DNA of 64,000 bases from Gammaproteobacteria bacterium. GTDB lineage: Bacteria > Pseudomonadota > Gammaproteobacteria > GCA-001735895. The notes below the pieces were generated by a model. It saw nothing but the letters and a program-made list of their open reading frames with translations. It did no database searches and had not been told where the DNA came from. Position 1 is the first letter of the stretch, and every line of letters starts with the position of its first letter. Shown here piece by piece: positions 19,267 to 30,090 of this stretch. A program made the translations under genes and the position numbers. Location of the stretch: NCBI GenBank assembly GCA_024225395.1, contig JAAEMR010000149.1, positions 1 through 64,000 of the forward strand, given 5' to 3'.

Positions 19267-20979
19267 TTACTTTTCCTTTGCTCTAAATATCCCCTGTTGT
19301 TTCTCCCAGTCTGCCTGGTGATATTGATAAGCAGCCTGGTTGTTTATTCGGTTAATTTTTATTTTGTCCAGGTCATCATAATAATGGCGGTTAAATTCAA
19401 AAGCCGACAGTAATAATCCAGGAGTTGACCAACCATCTTCTACCTTCAGTTTATCTAATCGACTCAGCCTTGCTTTGGCGGATACCCCATTTTTAGTAGC
19501 AATTGTCCAGCCCCACTCGCCAAAACTTGGAACATTTTGATGAAATTGTTCAACATTTTTAAAGCCTGCGTACTTAACCGTTTTACCTATAGACATAAAG
19601 GTATTTTTAGCATGGAAAGGGGAAGTCGATTGCACAACCATTGCCCCGTCTCCCGCCAGCAGGGTTTTCAACTTGGCATAAAAACGGGCCGAATACAGCT
19701 TATTTAAATCTGGATGACTAGGGTCGGGTAAATCCACGATAATGGCATCGTATAAACGCCCTTGCTGGATAAAACTATCAACTTTATTAAAGGCGTCACC
19801 AAAATGAGTATGTACATTTTCATCACTAAAGGCATACTGATTCAATTCCAGCAAAGCCTGGTTTATAACTTCACCGTTTTCTTCAAAGGGATTCGTAAAA
19901 AATTCAACAATCGCTTCATCGATATCCACCAGATCAACAGACTCTGGCTGCCAACGTAATACATCACGTAATGCCAGCCCGTCTCCTCCACCAATAATAA
20001 GAATATTATTCTGTGATGCCGATGCATGCATAACGGGTGAAACCAGCATGGAGTGGTAAATATTTTCATCATTACTGGCAAACTGACTTCTACCGTTAAT
20101 GAATAAAGACACTATCTTCGGCCGGGCAGGATCCATGATTCGCTCAGTAATAGTGATGTGCTGATATTGTGTGTTATAGCTAAAAATTACCTTATCTTTA
20201 TACAGCAGATCTTCCATTGCATTATCCCAACGGGTGCCATTCAATGTAATCAGAACCAGCACAGCTGCTACAAAAATATGCGCGATGACAACAAAGACGA
20301 TAGAACGAATCCGTTTTCGATAAACTGTAAAAAAGATAAGCCCAACAAAAAGATTAACACTAGCCGTTATCACTGCCGCAATGGTGGGAGGTAAGCTCAA
20401 CATAAACAGTACCCAGATTGCAGCACCAAAACCGGCACCGATATAATCTGCACCATAAACCGAACCGGTATTATGCTCTATGTGTTCTCCGTAAATGGTT
20501 TCACGAATACTGGCAATCAAAGGGATTTCCATACCAATGAAAAAACCCAAAATGAAACCGGCGACATAGGGCATGGTAGAGGCTATTTTTTGCGCCCAAA
20601 TGATCATACCTCCCCGAGGCATTAAATCGGGTGGCATGGAAAACGTGTCGATCAGAATTTGTGGAAGGATATTGGCCAGTGCTGTTACTCCGGCTAAAAT
20701 CAGCACAGAACTTGCACCGATTAATGCGATGGTCACTTCTAACCAGGCAAAAGCGGTAAAGTAAGACTTAAACATTCTGGCGGCAAAAGCACCAAGCCCC
20801 ATCGACACAATCATGATGCCGATCATCGCAAAAATGACCTGCTCAACAGCGCCTAAAACACGCCCGGCATAATGGGATAACAGGTATTCATAGATCAGTC
20901 CACAGCCAGCCAGAATACCCATGATAGTGAACAGTAAGAAATCGTGCTGGCGAAGCTTTGCCACTTTCAAGTTATTCAT
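19267..20979 (-). CDS. Polyamine aminopropyltransferase (spermidine synthase) with N-terminal multi-TM domain
   Basis: 570 aa; IIGGGDGLALRDVLRW and IIVDLPDPSHPDLNKLYSARFY spermidine synthase motifs. Confidence 0.9.
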   Translation of the reverse strand: MNNLKVAKLRQHDFLLFTIMGILAGCGLIYEYLLSHYAGRVLGAVEQVIFAMIGIMIVSMGLGAFAARMFKSYFTAFAWLEVTIALIGASSVLILAGVTALANILPQILIDTFSMPPDLMPRGGMIIWAQKIASTMPYVAGFILGFFIGMEIPLIASIRETIYGEHIEHNTGSVYGADYIGAGFGAAIWVLFMLSLPPTIAAVITASVNLFVGLIFFTVYRKRIRSIVFVVIAHIFVAAVLVLITLNGTRWDNAMEDLLYKDKVIFSYNTQYQHITITERIMDPARPKIVSLFINGRSQFASNDENIYHSMLVSPVMHASASQNNILIIGGGDGLALRDVLRWQPESVDLVDIDEAIVEFFTNPFEENGEVINQALLELNQYAFSDENVHTHFGDAFNKVDSFIQQGRLYDAIIVDLPDPSHPDLNKLYSARFYAKLKTLLAGDGAMVVQSTSPFHAKNTFMSIGKTVKYAGFKNVEQFHQNVPSFGEWGWTIATKNGVSAKARLSRLDKLKVEDGWSTPGLLLSAFEFNRHYYDDLDKIKINRINNQAAYQYHQADWEKQQGIFRAKEK

Positions 20980-20996
20980 TATCCTTTAAAATTATT

Positions 20997-21137
20997 TCAC
21001 CACGAAGGCACAAAAGGACATCATAAGTGAAAGAATAACCACATAAATCGTATGTGACATATAGCTAAAAATTTATGTCATCTGAAACATCAGTCATTTA
21101 ACTTCCAACTAAAATGTCCTTCGTGTCTTGGTGGTGA
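20997..21137. repeat. Intergenic element bounded by inverted CACCACGAAG-type repeats
   Basis: Left tcaccacgaaggcacaaaaggacat (20997-21021), right revcomp tcaccaccaagacacgaaggacat (21114-21137). Confidence 0.65.
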
Positions 21138-21154
21138 GTATTTCTTGTTTTAAG

Positions 21155-22480
21155 TTAAACACGCTTATCTTTTGGTACAAATTTTCTGTGATCTTTTCCT
21201 GTATAACGCTGTCGAGGTCGACCAATTTTCTGTACCGACTCTCCCAGCATTTCATGCCATTGTGAAAGCCAGCCTGCGGTACGGGGAATGGCAAACATAA
21301 CGGTAAACATCGAAGAAGGAAAACCCATAGCCTGAAGAATGATTCCAGAATAGAAATCAACATTGGGAAAGAGTTTTTTCTTTATAAAGTACTCATCTTC
21401 CAGAGCGATCCTTTCCAGTTCAAGTGCCAGCTCAAACAAAGGCTGATCTTCTACCCCAAGTTCCTTTAACACTGCATGCGCTGATTCTTTTAACACCTTG
21501 GCTCTGGGGTCATAATTTTTATACACACGATGACCAAAACCCATTAGACGAAAAGGATCATTTCGATCTTTAGCTTTTGCAATAAACTCGGGGATTCGTT
21601 CCTTATCACCAATTACTTTCAACATATTCAGCACTGCTTCATTGGCTCCACCATGAGCGGGCCCCCACAGCGAAGCAATACCAGCCGCAATACAGGCAAA
21701 CGGGTTGGCTTGTGATGATCCGGCAAGACGTACCGTGGATGTCGACGCATTTTGCTCATGATCAGCATGTAAAACAAACAGGCAATCGATAGCTCTTTCC
21801 AGTACCGGGTTTGGAATATAATCTTCGGCAGGCACTGAAAACATCATTTTAAGAAAATTACCGGTATAGCTTAATGAGTTATCCGGGTAGACAAAGGGTT
21901 GGCCAATCGCGTATTTATATGCCATCGCGGCAATAGTCGGCATCTTGGCTATTAAACGAATCGTTGCCAGGTGACGTTGTTTAGGGTCAGAGATGTCCAG
22001 GCTGTCATGATAAAATGCAGATAATGCCCCCACGACCCCGACCATAATGGCCATAGGATGTGCATCACGGCGGAATCCATTGTAAAACCGCATCAACTGT
22101 TCATCAACCAGCGACTGCATTTTAATTTCCGTATTGAATCTTTTCTGTTGACGAGCATTGGGTAACTCACCGAATAACAACATATAGGAGACATCCATAA
22201 AGTCGCTCTCTGAGGCCAGTTCTTCTATCAAATAACCTCGGTGCATTAAAATGCCTTTTTCACCATCAATATAAGTGATCGCAGAGTCGCAACTGGCTGT
22301 AGAGGTATAACCGGGGTCATAAGTGAATAAATTTAAATCATGATACAACTTGCGAACATCAATCACATCAGGTCCTACTGTTCCACTCAAGATGTCTAAT
22401 TCATGTCGCTGATTATTTTTATTATTTATAATCGTGATGGTATTTTTATTAGCACTTTTAGTTTTATCTGATGCCGTCAT
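21155..22480 (-). CDS. gltA: Citrate synthase
   Basis: 441 aa; [49 protein letters not shown]. Confidence 0.95.
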   Translation of the reverse strand: MTASDKTKSANKNTITIINNKNNQRHELDILSGTVGPDVIDVRKLYHDLNLFTYDPGYTSTASCDSAITYIDGEKGILMHRGYLIEELASESDFMDVSYMLLFGELPNARQQKRFNTEIKMQSLVDEQLMRFYNGFRRDAHPMAIMVGVVGALSAFYHDSLDISDPKQRHLATIRLIAKMPTIAAMAYKYAIGQPFVYPDNSLSYTGNFLKMMFSVPAEDYIPNPVLERAIDCLFVLHADHEQNASTSTVRLAGSSQANPFACIAAGIASLWGPAHGGANEAVLNMLKVIGDKERIPEFIAKAKDRNDPFRLMGFGHRVYKNYDPRAKVLKESAHAVLKELGVEDQPLFELALELERIALEDEYFIKKKLFPNVDFYSGIILQAMGFPSSMFTVMFAIPRTAGWLSQWHEMLGESVQKIGRPRQRYTGKDHRKFVPKDKRV

Positions 22481-22569
22481 CTTTCTTTCTCCTACGTAAT
22501 TCAGAATAAATCTCTGAATTGAGTGATTTTAATAATTCTTTTTTGTTAGATAGTATTGCTAGCAAGAGG

Positions 22570-23016
22570 CTAACTCACTGTTTTTCGCCCGCGTAATAGT
22601 TCTTTTACTTTAATGTCTTTAGGATTAAAAGCATTATTTAAAATATCAATAACGTTTAAAGGTTTTGTCACACCACACATAAAAACATCAAAAGCCGCAT
22701 AATCACGTTCTGGCCAGGTATGAACACTTATGTGAGATTCGGCTAAAACAGCAACTCCTGATAAACCACCCGTATCAGAAAATTTATGGATATGAATGTG
22801 CAGTAAAGTTGCAAAACAGGCTGAAACACAATTATTTAGCGTTTCTTCCATCAACTCAGATTCATCCAGCCGGGAAGCACCCCACAGGTCGATAATCAGA
22901 TGAGTTCCAGAATATTCAACACCATCTTTAATGAGGAAGTCCCCTGAAGTAGAAAGTTCATCATCCTGATAATCAATTTTTAATTCTGTCAGTGGCATAT
23001 TATTGTTAATAATCAT
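22570..23016 (-). CDS. speD: S-adenosylmethionine decarboxylase proenzyme
   Basis: Processing-site context VLAESHISVHTWPERDYAAFDVFMCG; ORF 22570-23052 with a probable internal start, so the upstream end is approximate. Confidence 0.9.
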   Translation of the reverse strand: MIINNNMPLTELKIDYQDDELSTSGDFLIKDGVEYSGTHLIIDLWGASRLDESELMEETLNNCVSACFATLLHIHIHKFSDTGGLSGVAVLAESHISVHTWPERDYAAFDVFMCGVTKPLNVIDILNNAFNPKDIKVKELLRGRKTVS

Positions 23017-23017
23017 C

Positions 23018-24109
23018 TTATTTAGCGGGTCGAATAACATATATCTTGCCACTATCGGTAGAAAAATAAACCCAGCCTTCAGGGCTTAAAGTTAGCGCAC
23101 GAATACGTTCATCCAGGTCTTTAAGAAGACGTTCCTCATGAACAGCTTTTCCGTGTTGATCTAGAGATACCCGGTTTATATGTTTAAGTTTTAAAGCACC
23201 TGCAAGCAGGTTACCTTTCCAGTCAGGAAAAGCTTCAGCGTTATAATACAGTAAACTACCGGGTGCAATCGATGGAACATAATATTTCACCGGCTGCATC
23301 ATGTCTTTTTTATGAGTCCCTTCACCTACGGAGACGGGCCCCCAGTATTCCTTACCATAGGAAATAACCGGCCAGCCATAGTTTTTACCCCTGGTGACTA
23401 AATTTATTTCATCACCACCCCGAGGACCGTGCTCAATCTCCCACAGCCGTTTATGCTCATTATCCCATACCAGTCCCTGCGGATTACGATGACCATAACT
23501 CCAGATTTCGGCTAAAGCTGATTTATGATCTACAAATGGATTATCTTCAGGAAGTTCACCATTTCGCTTCAGTCGAAGTATCGATCCCGCATGTGTTGTA
23601 AGGTCTTGCCCATTGGGTCTGACACCTCGGTCCCCCACTCCAAAATAAACATGCCCCTTATCATCAAATGCTATTCGACTACCGTAATGCCTGCCTGTAT
23701 CAGTCATCGATTTTGTAATCAGCAGGTCTGTCCATTGTACAAGCTGATTACCCTTTAAACGTGCACGAGCCAAAGTTGTTGCACCTTTACCTCTGATGTT
23801 TTTGCTGTAAGTAAAATATATCCAGCCTTGATGTTTAAAGTCTGCAGGCACAGCAACATCCATTAATCCACCCTGCCCCTGTGCAAAAATTTCAGGAAGG
23901 CCAGAAACCTGCCTGATATTACCATTCTTCAAACTGAGAATAGCCAGCTTTCCCTGACGCTCACTGAACATGATTTTATCTGCTGAAATAAAAGCCAAAC
24001 CCCAGGGTACGCCCAATCCAGATGCAACCTTTTTTAGCTGATAAGAATTAGCCAAAAGCGAACTTGATAATAAAAGTAATAGTCCTGCAATAAAGTAATG
24101 GTGTTTCAT
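23018..24109 (-). CDS. PQQ-dependent soluble aldose/glucose dehydrogenase-type protein (YliI-like), secreted
   Basis: 363 aa; GLGVPWGLAFISADKIMFSERQGKL, GHRNPQGLVWD, EHGPRGGDEINLV. Confidence 0.9.
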   Translation of the reverse strand: MKHHYFIAGLLLLLSSSLLANSYQLKKVASGLGVPWGLAFISADKIMFSERQGKLAILSLKNGNIRQVSGLPEIFAQGQGGLMDVAVPADFKHQGWIYFTYSKNIRGKGATTLARARLKGNQLVQWTDLLITKSMTDTGRHYGSRIAFDDKGHVYFGVGDRGVRPNGQDLTTHAGSILRLKRNGELPEDNPFVDHKSALAEIWSYGHRNPQGLVWDNEHKRLWEIEHGPRGGDEINLVTRGKNYGWPVISYGKEYWGPVSVGEGTHKKDMMQPVKYYVPSIAPGSLLYYNAEAFPDWKGNLLAGALKLKHINRVSLDQHGKAVHEERLLKDLDERIRALTLSPEGWVYFSTDSGKIYVIRPAK

Positions 24110-24229
24110 ATTGGTTTCCAGCAGTCTGTCAAATTCCAGCGTTATCTTAATATAAAGACATGATATTGTATTATCTTTGTATTCTACAATTAAGCCGTTA
24201 TTATTATCTCAATTCCTGAGGAGGTCATA

Positions 24230-24721
24230 ATGAAAAAAGTTTTATCATCGTTAATTTTAATCTCATTTTTATCCAGTTCCGCTTTTGCTCAGGATGAGCC
24301 CGGCCTAGTGAGCACCAAACGGCTTACCCTGCCAACTGCATTAATGATTGCACAGGCTGCCATCGCTGAATGTACAAAGTTGGGCATACAGATCGGTGTA
24401 ACCGTGGTTGATAGAGAAGGCATCGTACAAGTCGCTTTACGCGATACCATTGCAGCCCAGATCACAGTCCCCATCAGTAAAGGCAAGGCTTACACAGCTG
24501 CTAACTTTAACAGCTCTACTTCTTCGATGGGTGACAGAGCAAACTCTCCCGTTGGTCGAGCCCCGGGTATCATCATGTCTGCCGGTGGTTTACCAATTCA
24601 GGTTGGCGGGTCTTTGGTAGGAGCCGTTGGAGTCAGTGGAGCACCTTCTGGCATAACCGATGAAGAATGCGCCCAGGCTGGTATTGATGCTGTGCTGGAC
24701 GACCTGGAAATGTCGATGTAA
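24230..24721 (+). CDS. GlcG/HbpS-family heme-binding-like protein, secreted
   Basis: 163 aa; signal peptide; GLPIQVGGSLVGAVGVSGAPSGITDEECAQAGIDAV. Confidence 0.85.
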   Translation: MKKVLSSLILISFLSSSAFAQDEPGLVSTKRLTLPTALMIAQAAIAECTKLGIQIGVTVVDREGIVQVALRDTIAAQITVPISKGKAYTAANFNSSTSSMGDRANSPVGRAPGIIMSAGGLPIQVGGSLVGAVGVSGAPSGITDEECAQAGIDAVLDDLEMSM

Positions 24722-24733
24722 ATCAAAAGACAT

Positions 24734-24762
24734 TCACCACGAAGACACGAAGAACACGAAGG
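24734..24762 (+). repeat. Intergenic repeat tcaccacgaagacacgaagaacacgaagg
   Basis: Same family as 20997-21021 and 21114-21137. Confidence 0.7.
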
Positions 24763-24786
24763 CTTTTTATTAAAAAATGGTAGTTA

Positions 24787-25273
24787 TTACCCGTGGTGCA
24801 TTTAGCAATTCAGTAAAATGTAAGTTGTCACCCTCATAAAGAGATTATCATTAGTTTACGACAAAAATGGTAATAAAATGAGCAACTTACAAAGCATTTT
24901 TAGCAAAATCTTAGATTTATTGCACGACATAGAGAGCGAAGATATTTTTTTAAATCAGATTCGTTTACCGATGATAATGGATAAAGAGCTTATGGCTTTA
25001 AACTTGGCCGCTGAAAGCCCGGGCATTGATTCAGAGCACTTTTTATTTAAACAGTTGCCTGATGAAGTCAAAGGCAGAATAGAGCGCCCTGTCTACAGTC
25101 GAAGGATCGGACGATTAAGCTTGAGGAACTCAGGCAGAAAATGGCGCAACAAATAAGTACAAATAGTGATCACCAGAATAACATCACTCACATTGATTCA
25201 ATGGGTAAATCAACATGAGGGCAATAAACTTAACCGTTTTAAAATGGTTATTTCCTAAATGCACCACGGGTTA
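24787..25273 (+). mobile_element. Internally deleted IS982-like element with 17-bp terminal inverted repeats
   Basis: acccgtggtgcatttag (24789-24805) and its exact reverse complement (25255-25271) flank a truncated transposase-like ORF. Confidence 0.7.
24878..25156 (+). pseudogene. Truncated IS982-family transposase N-terminus
   Basis: RLPMIMDKELMALNLAAESPGIDSEHFLFKQLPDEVKGRIERPVYSRR resembles IS982 transposase N-termini; only 92 aa. Confidence 0.65.
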
Positions 25274-25376
25274 AACATCTTAGCTAAAAAAAAATGTTTT
25301 ACGATGAAAATACTCATGGTGATGAATTTAAAATGAGAAGCATTCAACTATAGCAGGCAAGTAACAGGAAATAACG

Positions 25377-26747
25377 ATGAATCCAAGAGAAGTCAAAACC
25401 ATTCAGGATGCTAAAAACATTGTAAAAGAGCGCCAACTAACGCATGTAAAAGTTGGTCTATTCGACAATGACGGGGTCATGCGAGGCAAGTACATGTCTC
25501 GTGAAAAATTCCTGAGTTCAGTCGATCATGGTTTTGCGTTTTGTGATGTAGTTTTAGGCTGGGACGTGAAAGATCAACTTTACGATAATGTCACATATAC
25601 CGGATGGCACACGGGTTATCCGGATGCACCGGTCAGAATACTTCCAGACAGTTGCCGTGAAATACCATTTGAGGATGGCATGTTACTGTTTCTGGCAGAA
25701 TTTTCGGAACAGGCCGAAGCAGTTTGCCCACGCGCCGCCTTACGTCGCGTCATCGAGAAAGCCAGTGATATGGGATTAGATGCCTATGCTGCGCTGGAGT
25801 ATGAATTTTTCCTGTTTGATGAAACGCCCGACAGTATTCGCGAAAAGAACTTCACCGATTTAAAGCCTATAACCCCCGGCTGGTTTGGTTATTCGATGAT
25901 CCGAAATTCAGTGCACGCAGATTTGTATGCAGAAATTATGGAATTATCCGAAACCATGGACTTCCCTATCGAGGGACTGCATACAGAAACAGGTCCGGGC
26001 GTTCTTGAAGCAGCCATCAACGTCGATAATGCACTCAACGCAGCAGACAAAGGCGCCCTGTTTAAAACTTTTATAAAAGTACTTGCTCAGCATAATGGTT
26101 TAATGGCGACCTTTATGGCCAAGTGGTCCAATGAATATCCGGGCCAGAGTGGGCATATTCATGTTTCGCTGAGGCATAAAGATGGTTCAGGTTCGGCATT
26201 TCATGACGCATCAAAAAAACATAACATGAGTGACCTGCAACGCTATTTTATAGCAGGCCAGCAACTCCTCATGCCACAATTATTATGCATGACTTCTCCC
26301 ACAATCAATAGTTATAGTCGCCTGATTCCCGGCTTCTGGGCACCCACCGATGCAACCTGGGGAGTTGAAAATCGCACCACTGCATTGCGAGTCATTCCCG
26401 GCAGCGATAAATCTCAACGTGTAGAATACCGATTAGGATCAGCCGATGCCAATCCTTATCTGGCACTGGCAGCCGCACTGGGTGCAGGGTTATATGGCAT
26501 CGAACATAAACTCGAGCCCGGGCCACAGATCAAGGGCAATGCCTATGAACAAAAGCACCCGGAACATTTAGCCTTACCCAGGACTCTATGGGATGCCACA
26601 CAGGCTTATAAAGCTTCAGACCCTGCACGTGCTTTATTCGGAGATACCTTTGTCGAACATTTTGCAGCTTCCAGAGAATGGGAAGAACGTGAGTTTAGAA
26701 AACACATTACCGACTGGGAAAAGGAGCGGTACTTCGAGATTATTTAA
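25377..26747 (+). CDS. Glutamine synthetase-family gamma-glutamyl-amine ligase
   Basis: 456 aa; GS signatures SGHIHVSLRHKDGS and WGVENRTTALRVIPGS; followed by ALDH/ADH/GATase genes. Confidence 0.9.
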   Translation: MNPREVKTIQDAKNIVKERQLTHVKVGLFDNDGVMRGKYMSREKFLSSVDHGFAFCDVVLGWDVKDQLYDNVTYTGWHTGYPDAPVRILPDSCREIPFEDGMLLFLAEFSEQAEAVCPRAALRRVIEKASDMGLDAYAALEYEFFLFDETPDSIREKNFTDLKPITPGWFGYSMIRNSVHADLYAEIMELSETMDFPIEGLHTETGPGVLEAAINVDNALNAADKGALFKTFIKVLAQHNGLMATFMAKWSNEYPGQSGHIHVSLRHKDGSGSAFHDASKKHNMSDLQRYFIAGQQLLMPQLLCMTSPTINSYSRLIPGFWAPTDATWGVENRTTALRVIPGSDKSQRVEYRLGSADANPYLALAAALGAGLYGIEHKLEPGPQIKGNAYEQKHPEHLALPRTLWDATQAYKASDPARALFGDTFVEHFAASREWEEREFRKHITDWEKERYFEII

Positions 26748-26805
26748 CCCCTGAAACCCATTGTACCCGATGGTGAATATTTTTTATTTAAGAGACAATC
26801 TAATG

Positions 26806-28191
26806 AGTAATACCTTACAGACCATCAGCCCGATTGACGGTTCCGTTTACGTCGAGAGATCCTTTGCAAACAAGGATGATATTCAAATGGCACTGGAAAA
26901 AGCCAGTAGCGCACAGCAGGCCTGGAAGAAAACCCCACTGGCTGAACGCAAAGCAATCTGTAGCAGAGCAACCGATGCTTTCGTCGCTAAAAAAGATGAA
27001 ATAGCCCATGAAATCACCTGGCAGATGGGACGCCCTATCGGTTCTGCTGCCGGAGAAGTGGCAGGCACAGAAGAACGGGCACGTAAAATGATCGAACTTG
27101 CCGACCAGGGATTAGCGACTATTAAAATTGCCGACAAACCCGGTTTTGATCGCTGGATTCAACGCGAACCTGTCGGTGTCGTGTTCGTGATTGCACCGTG
27201 GAACTACCCTTATCTAACTGCTATCAATGCAGTATTACCCGCTATTCTCGCGGGTAACTGTGTCATCATCAAGCATTCAGCGCAAACCCCATTATGCGCC
27301 GAGAGACTCGTTGAAGCATTTAAAGCGGCTGGTCTGCCAGAAGGTGTTTTTGAATATCTCCACCTGACTCATGCCGATACGGAAACCATCATTAAAGATG
27401 AGCGTATCAACTATGTTGCCTTTACAGGTTCAGTACCCGGTGGAGAAATGGTAGAAAAAGCCGTTGCAGGTCGCTTCATTGGTATTGGTCTTGAACTGGG
27501 TGGTAAAGACCCTGCTTATGTTCGTGCCGATGCCAATCTTGCAAGCGCAGTCGATACCACGATGGATGGAGCATTCTACAATTCCGGGCAATCCTGCTGC
27601 GGTATCGAACGGGTTTACGTTCATGAATCAATCTACGATGATTATGTCAAACAGGCCGTCGAATGGGTTAACCAGCTGAAATTAGGTCGGTCCGATAATC
27701 CTGAAACGACTCTGGGACCTTTGGTTCGATCCAGTGCTGCAGACTTTGTACGAGCTCAGACTAATGAAGCCATTAAACAGGGGGCGGTACCACAGATTAC
27801 TGCTGACGATCCTCTGGATAAAGCGGGTTCTACTTACCTGTCTCCGCAGATTCTTACCGAAGTAAATCACAACATGCGAGTCATGACTGAAGAAAGCTTT
27901 GGTCCCGTAGTCGGTATCCAGAAAGTAAGCTCTGATGAAGAAGCTATAAAGTTGATGAATGACAGCGAGTTTGGACTAACCGCTTCAATTTTTACAACCG
28001 ATATTGATAAAGGTGTTGAGCTTGGCCAACTGATAGACACTGGCACATTTTTTATCAATCGATGTGACTACCTGGATCCTGATCTTGCCTGGACTGGCGT
28101 TAAAAATTCAGGACACGGTTGCACTTTATCGGTGATGGGTTATGAATCCCTCACTCGTCCAAAATCATTCCATATTAAAACTGAACTTTAA
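26806..28191 (+). CDS. Aldehyde dehydrogenase family protein
   Basis: APWNYPY, LELGGKDPAYV, NSGQSCCGIERVYV; likely start MSNTLQTISPIDG. Confidence 0.9.
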   Translation, partial: SNTLQTISPIDGSVYVERSFANKDDIQMALEKASSAQQAWKKTPLAERKAICSRATDAFVAKKDEIAHEITWQMGRPIGSAAGEVAGTEERARKMIELADQGLATIKIADKPGFDRWIQREPVGVVFVIAPWNYPYLTAINAVLPAILAGNCVIIKHSAQTPLCAERLVEAFKAAGLPEGVFEYLHLTHADTETIIKDERINYVAFTGSVPGGEMVEKAVAGRFIGIGLELGGKDPAYVRADANLASAVDTTMDGAFYNSGQSCCGIERVYVHESIYDDYVKQAVEWVNQLKLGRSDNPETTLGPLVRSSAADFVRAQTNEAIKQGAVPQITADDPLDKAGSTYLSPQILTEVNHNMRVMTEESFGPVVGIQKVSSDEEAIKLMNDSEFGLTASIFTTDIDKGVELGQLIDTGTFFINRCDYLDPDLAWTGVKNSGHGCTLSVMGYESLTRPKSFHIKTEL

Positions 28192-28203
28192 GAGCAAAAT
28201 ACT

Positions 28204-29364
28204 ATGACTTATTCTGCAAACTGGAATTATCCTACAAATATTAAGATCGGCGCGGGGCGTATAAAAGACCTGGCTGGCATTTGTAAAGCCATGGGTATGC
28301 AATCACCCTTATTGATTACCGACCCGGGTATTGCCGCTTTACCAATGCTGCAAGATGTCATCGATGACGTCTGCTCGGCTAAACTGCGCTGTGGTTTATT
28401 TTCAAACATAAAGGCTAATCCTACGGGTAAAAATGTTCAGGATGGTGTCGATTATTATCGCAGTAACAATCACGATGGCGTCATCGCTTTTGGTGGTGGC
28501 TCGGCTCTGGATGCAGCCAAAGCAGTTGCTTTGATGGTCGGTCAGGACAAACCCATCTGGAATTTTGAAGACGTTGGTGACAACTGGACGCATGTCAATG
28601 TCGAGGGCATGGCGCCTGTTGTCGCCGTACCAACAACCGCAGGCACGGGTTCCGAAGTGGGAAGAGCTTCGGTTATTACTGACATCGAGCATCACCTGAA
28701 GAGAATCATCTTTCACCCCGACATGCTACCGGCAGAAGTCATACTTGACCCTGAACTCACGATAGGCCTGCCCCCGATGATGACAGCTGCTACCGGTATG
28801 GATGCTTTGTCACATAACCTGGAAGCACTTTGCTCACCCTTCTATCATCCGATGGCAGAAGGTATCGCTGTCGAAGGAATAAGAATGGTACAGGAATTTT
28901 TACCACTAGCTTTTGCAGATGGCAGCGACATAGAAGCCAGAATGCAAATGCTGGTTTGCTCCACCATGGGGGCAACCGCCTTCCAGAAAGGGCTCGGTGG
29001 TATGCATGCACTGGCACACCCGTTGGGAGCTTTATACGATGCCCATCATGGCACATTAAATGCCATTTTGATGCCTTATGTTTTAAAGGCTAATCGTAGC
29101 GAGATAGAACAGCGTATCGACCGTTTGAGTCGATACATGAGCCTGAGTGAAACAGGTTTTGATGGATTTATGAACTGGGTGCTGGACATGAGAAAGCAGC
29201 TGGAAATCCCTCATACTCTGGCAGAAATCAATATCGATACAGCACAGGCTGAAACCATAGGGAAAATGGCTATTGAAGACCCGTCCGCCGGAGGTAACCC
29301 AATCAGTTTAAGTGCTGAACAGTATCAGCAGATTATTGTTGATGCCGTGAATGGTAAACTATAA
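28204..29364 (+). CDS. Iron-containing alcohol dehydrogenase
   Basis: 386 aa; FGGGSALDAAKAVAL, VPTTAGTGSEV, GGMHALAHPLGALYDAHHGTLNAILMPYVL. Confidence 0.93.
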   Translation: MTYSANWNYPTNIKIGAGRIKDLAGICKAMGMQSPLLITDPGIAALPMLQDVIDDVCSAKLRCGLFSNIKANPTGKNVQDGVDYYRSNNHDGVIAFGGGSALDAAKAVALMVGQDKPIWNFEDVGDNWTHVNVEGMAPVVAVPTTAGTGSEVGRASVITDIEHHLKRIIFHPDMLPAEVILDPELTIGLPPMMTAATGMDALSHNLEALCSPFYHPMAEGIAVEGIRMVQEFLPLAFADGSDIEARMQMLVCSTMGATAFQKGLGGMHALAHPLGALYDAHHGTLNAILMPYVLKANRSEIEQRIDRLSRYMSLSETGFDGFMNWVLDMRKQLEIPHTLAEINIDTAQAETIGKMAIEDPSAGGNPISLSAEQYQQIIVDAVNGKL

Positions 29365-30076
29365 CTTACACTCAATGAAAGTAGCTATCTTACAATGTGA
29401 CGTGGTGCTGGATAACCTCCAGCAGCAATATGTATCATACAGTCACATGATTCAACGCATGTTTTTTGCCATTGATGATAGTTTCGAGATTGATATTTTT
29501 AATTGCCAGCTAACTCACTACCCTGATGAAATAGATAAATATGATTTCTTCATCACAACAGGAAGTAGAGCCGGCGCTTACGGAGATAGTGACTGGATCC
29601 AGCGGCTGATAAAATTTATCCAGCTGCTGGATCAACATCAGAAAAAACTCATTGGCATTTGTTTCGGTCATCAGATTATCGCTTTGGCAAAAAACCAGCG
29701 AGTAAAACAATCCAGCAAAGGCTGGGGTGTAGGTGTTGCGGTAAACCGTATTGCCACGACACCTGACTGGATGAGAGAAACAAAACCTGAATTGAATATT
29801 ATCGTCAGTCACATAGACCAGGTCATGAGCATACCCGAAGAAGCGACGGTTATTGCAGAAAGTGATTTTTGCCCCTATTTCGTCGTGCAATGGAATAAAC
29901 ACTTCCTGAGTATTCAGGGACACCCTGAATGGAATGCAGATTATTCCAGGGCTCTAATGAATGAACGTCGTGCTATCATTCCAGCAGAACGACTAGAAGC
30001 GGGCATTAGCTCATTATCATTGAAAACCGATAATAAGTTTTTTACACAGTGGGTTTTAGACTTTGTCAAACATTAA
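29351..30076 (+). CDS. Class I glutamine amidotransferase-like protein
   Basis: GICFGHQIIA catalytic Cys motif and IQGHPEWNADY; probable start MKVAILQCD. Confidence 0.88.
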   Translation: MVNYNLHSMKVAILQCDVVLDNLQQQYVSYSHMIQRMFFAIDDSFEIDIFNCQLTHYPDEIDKYDFFITTGSRAGAYGDSDWIQRLIKFIQLLDQHQKKLIGICFGHQIIALAKNQRVKQSSKGWGVGVAVNRIATTPDWMRETKPELNIIVSHIDQVMSIPEEATVIAESDFCPYFVVQWNKHFLSIQGHPEWNADYSRALMNERRAIIPAERLEAGISSLSLKTDNKFFTQWVLDFVKH

Positions 30077-30090
30077 ACAAGGGTAATTGC

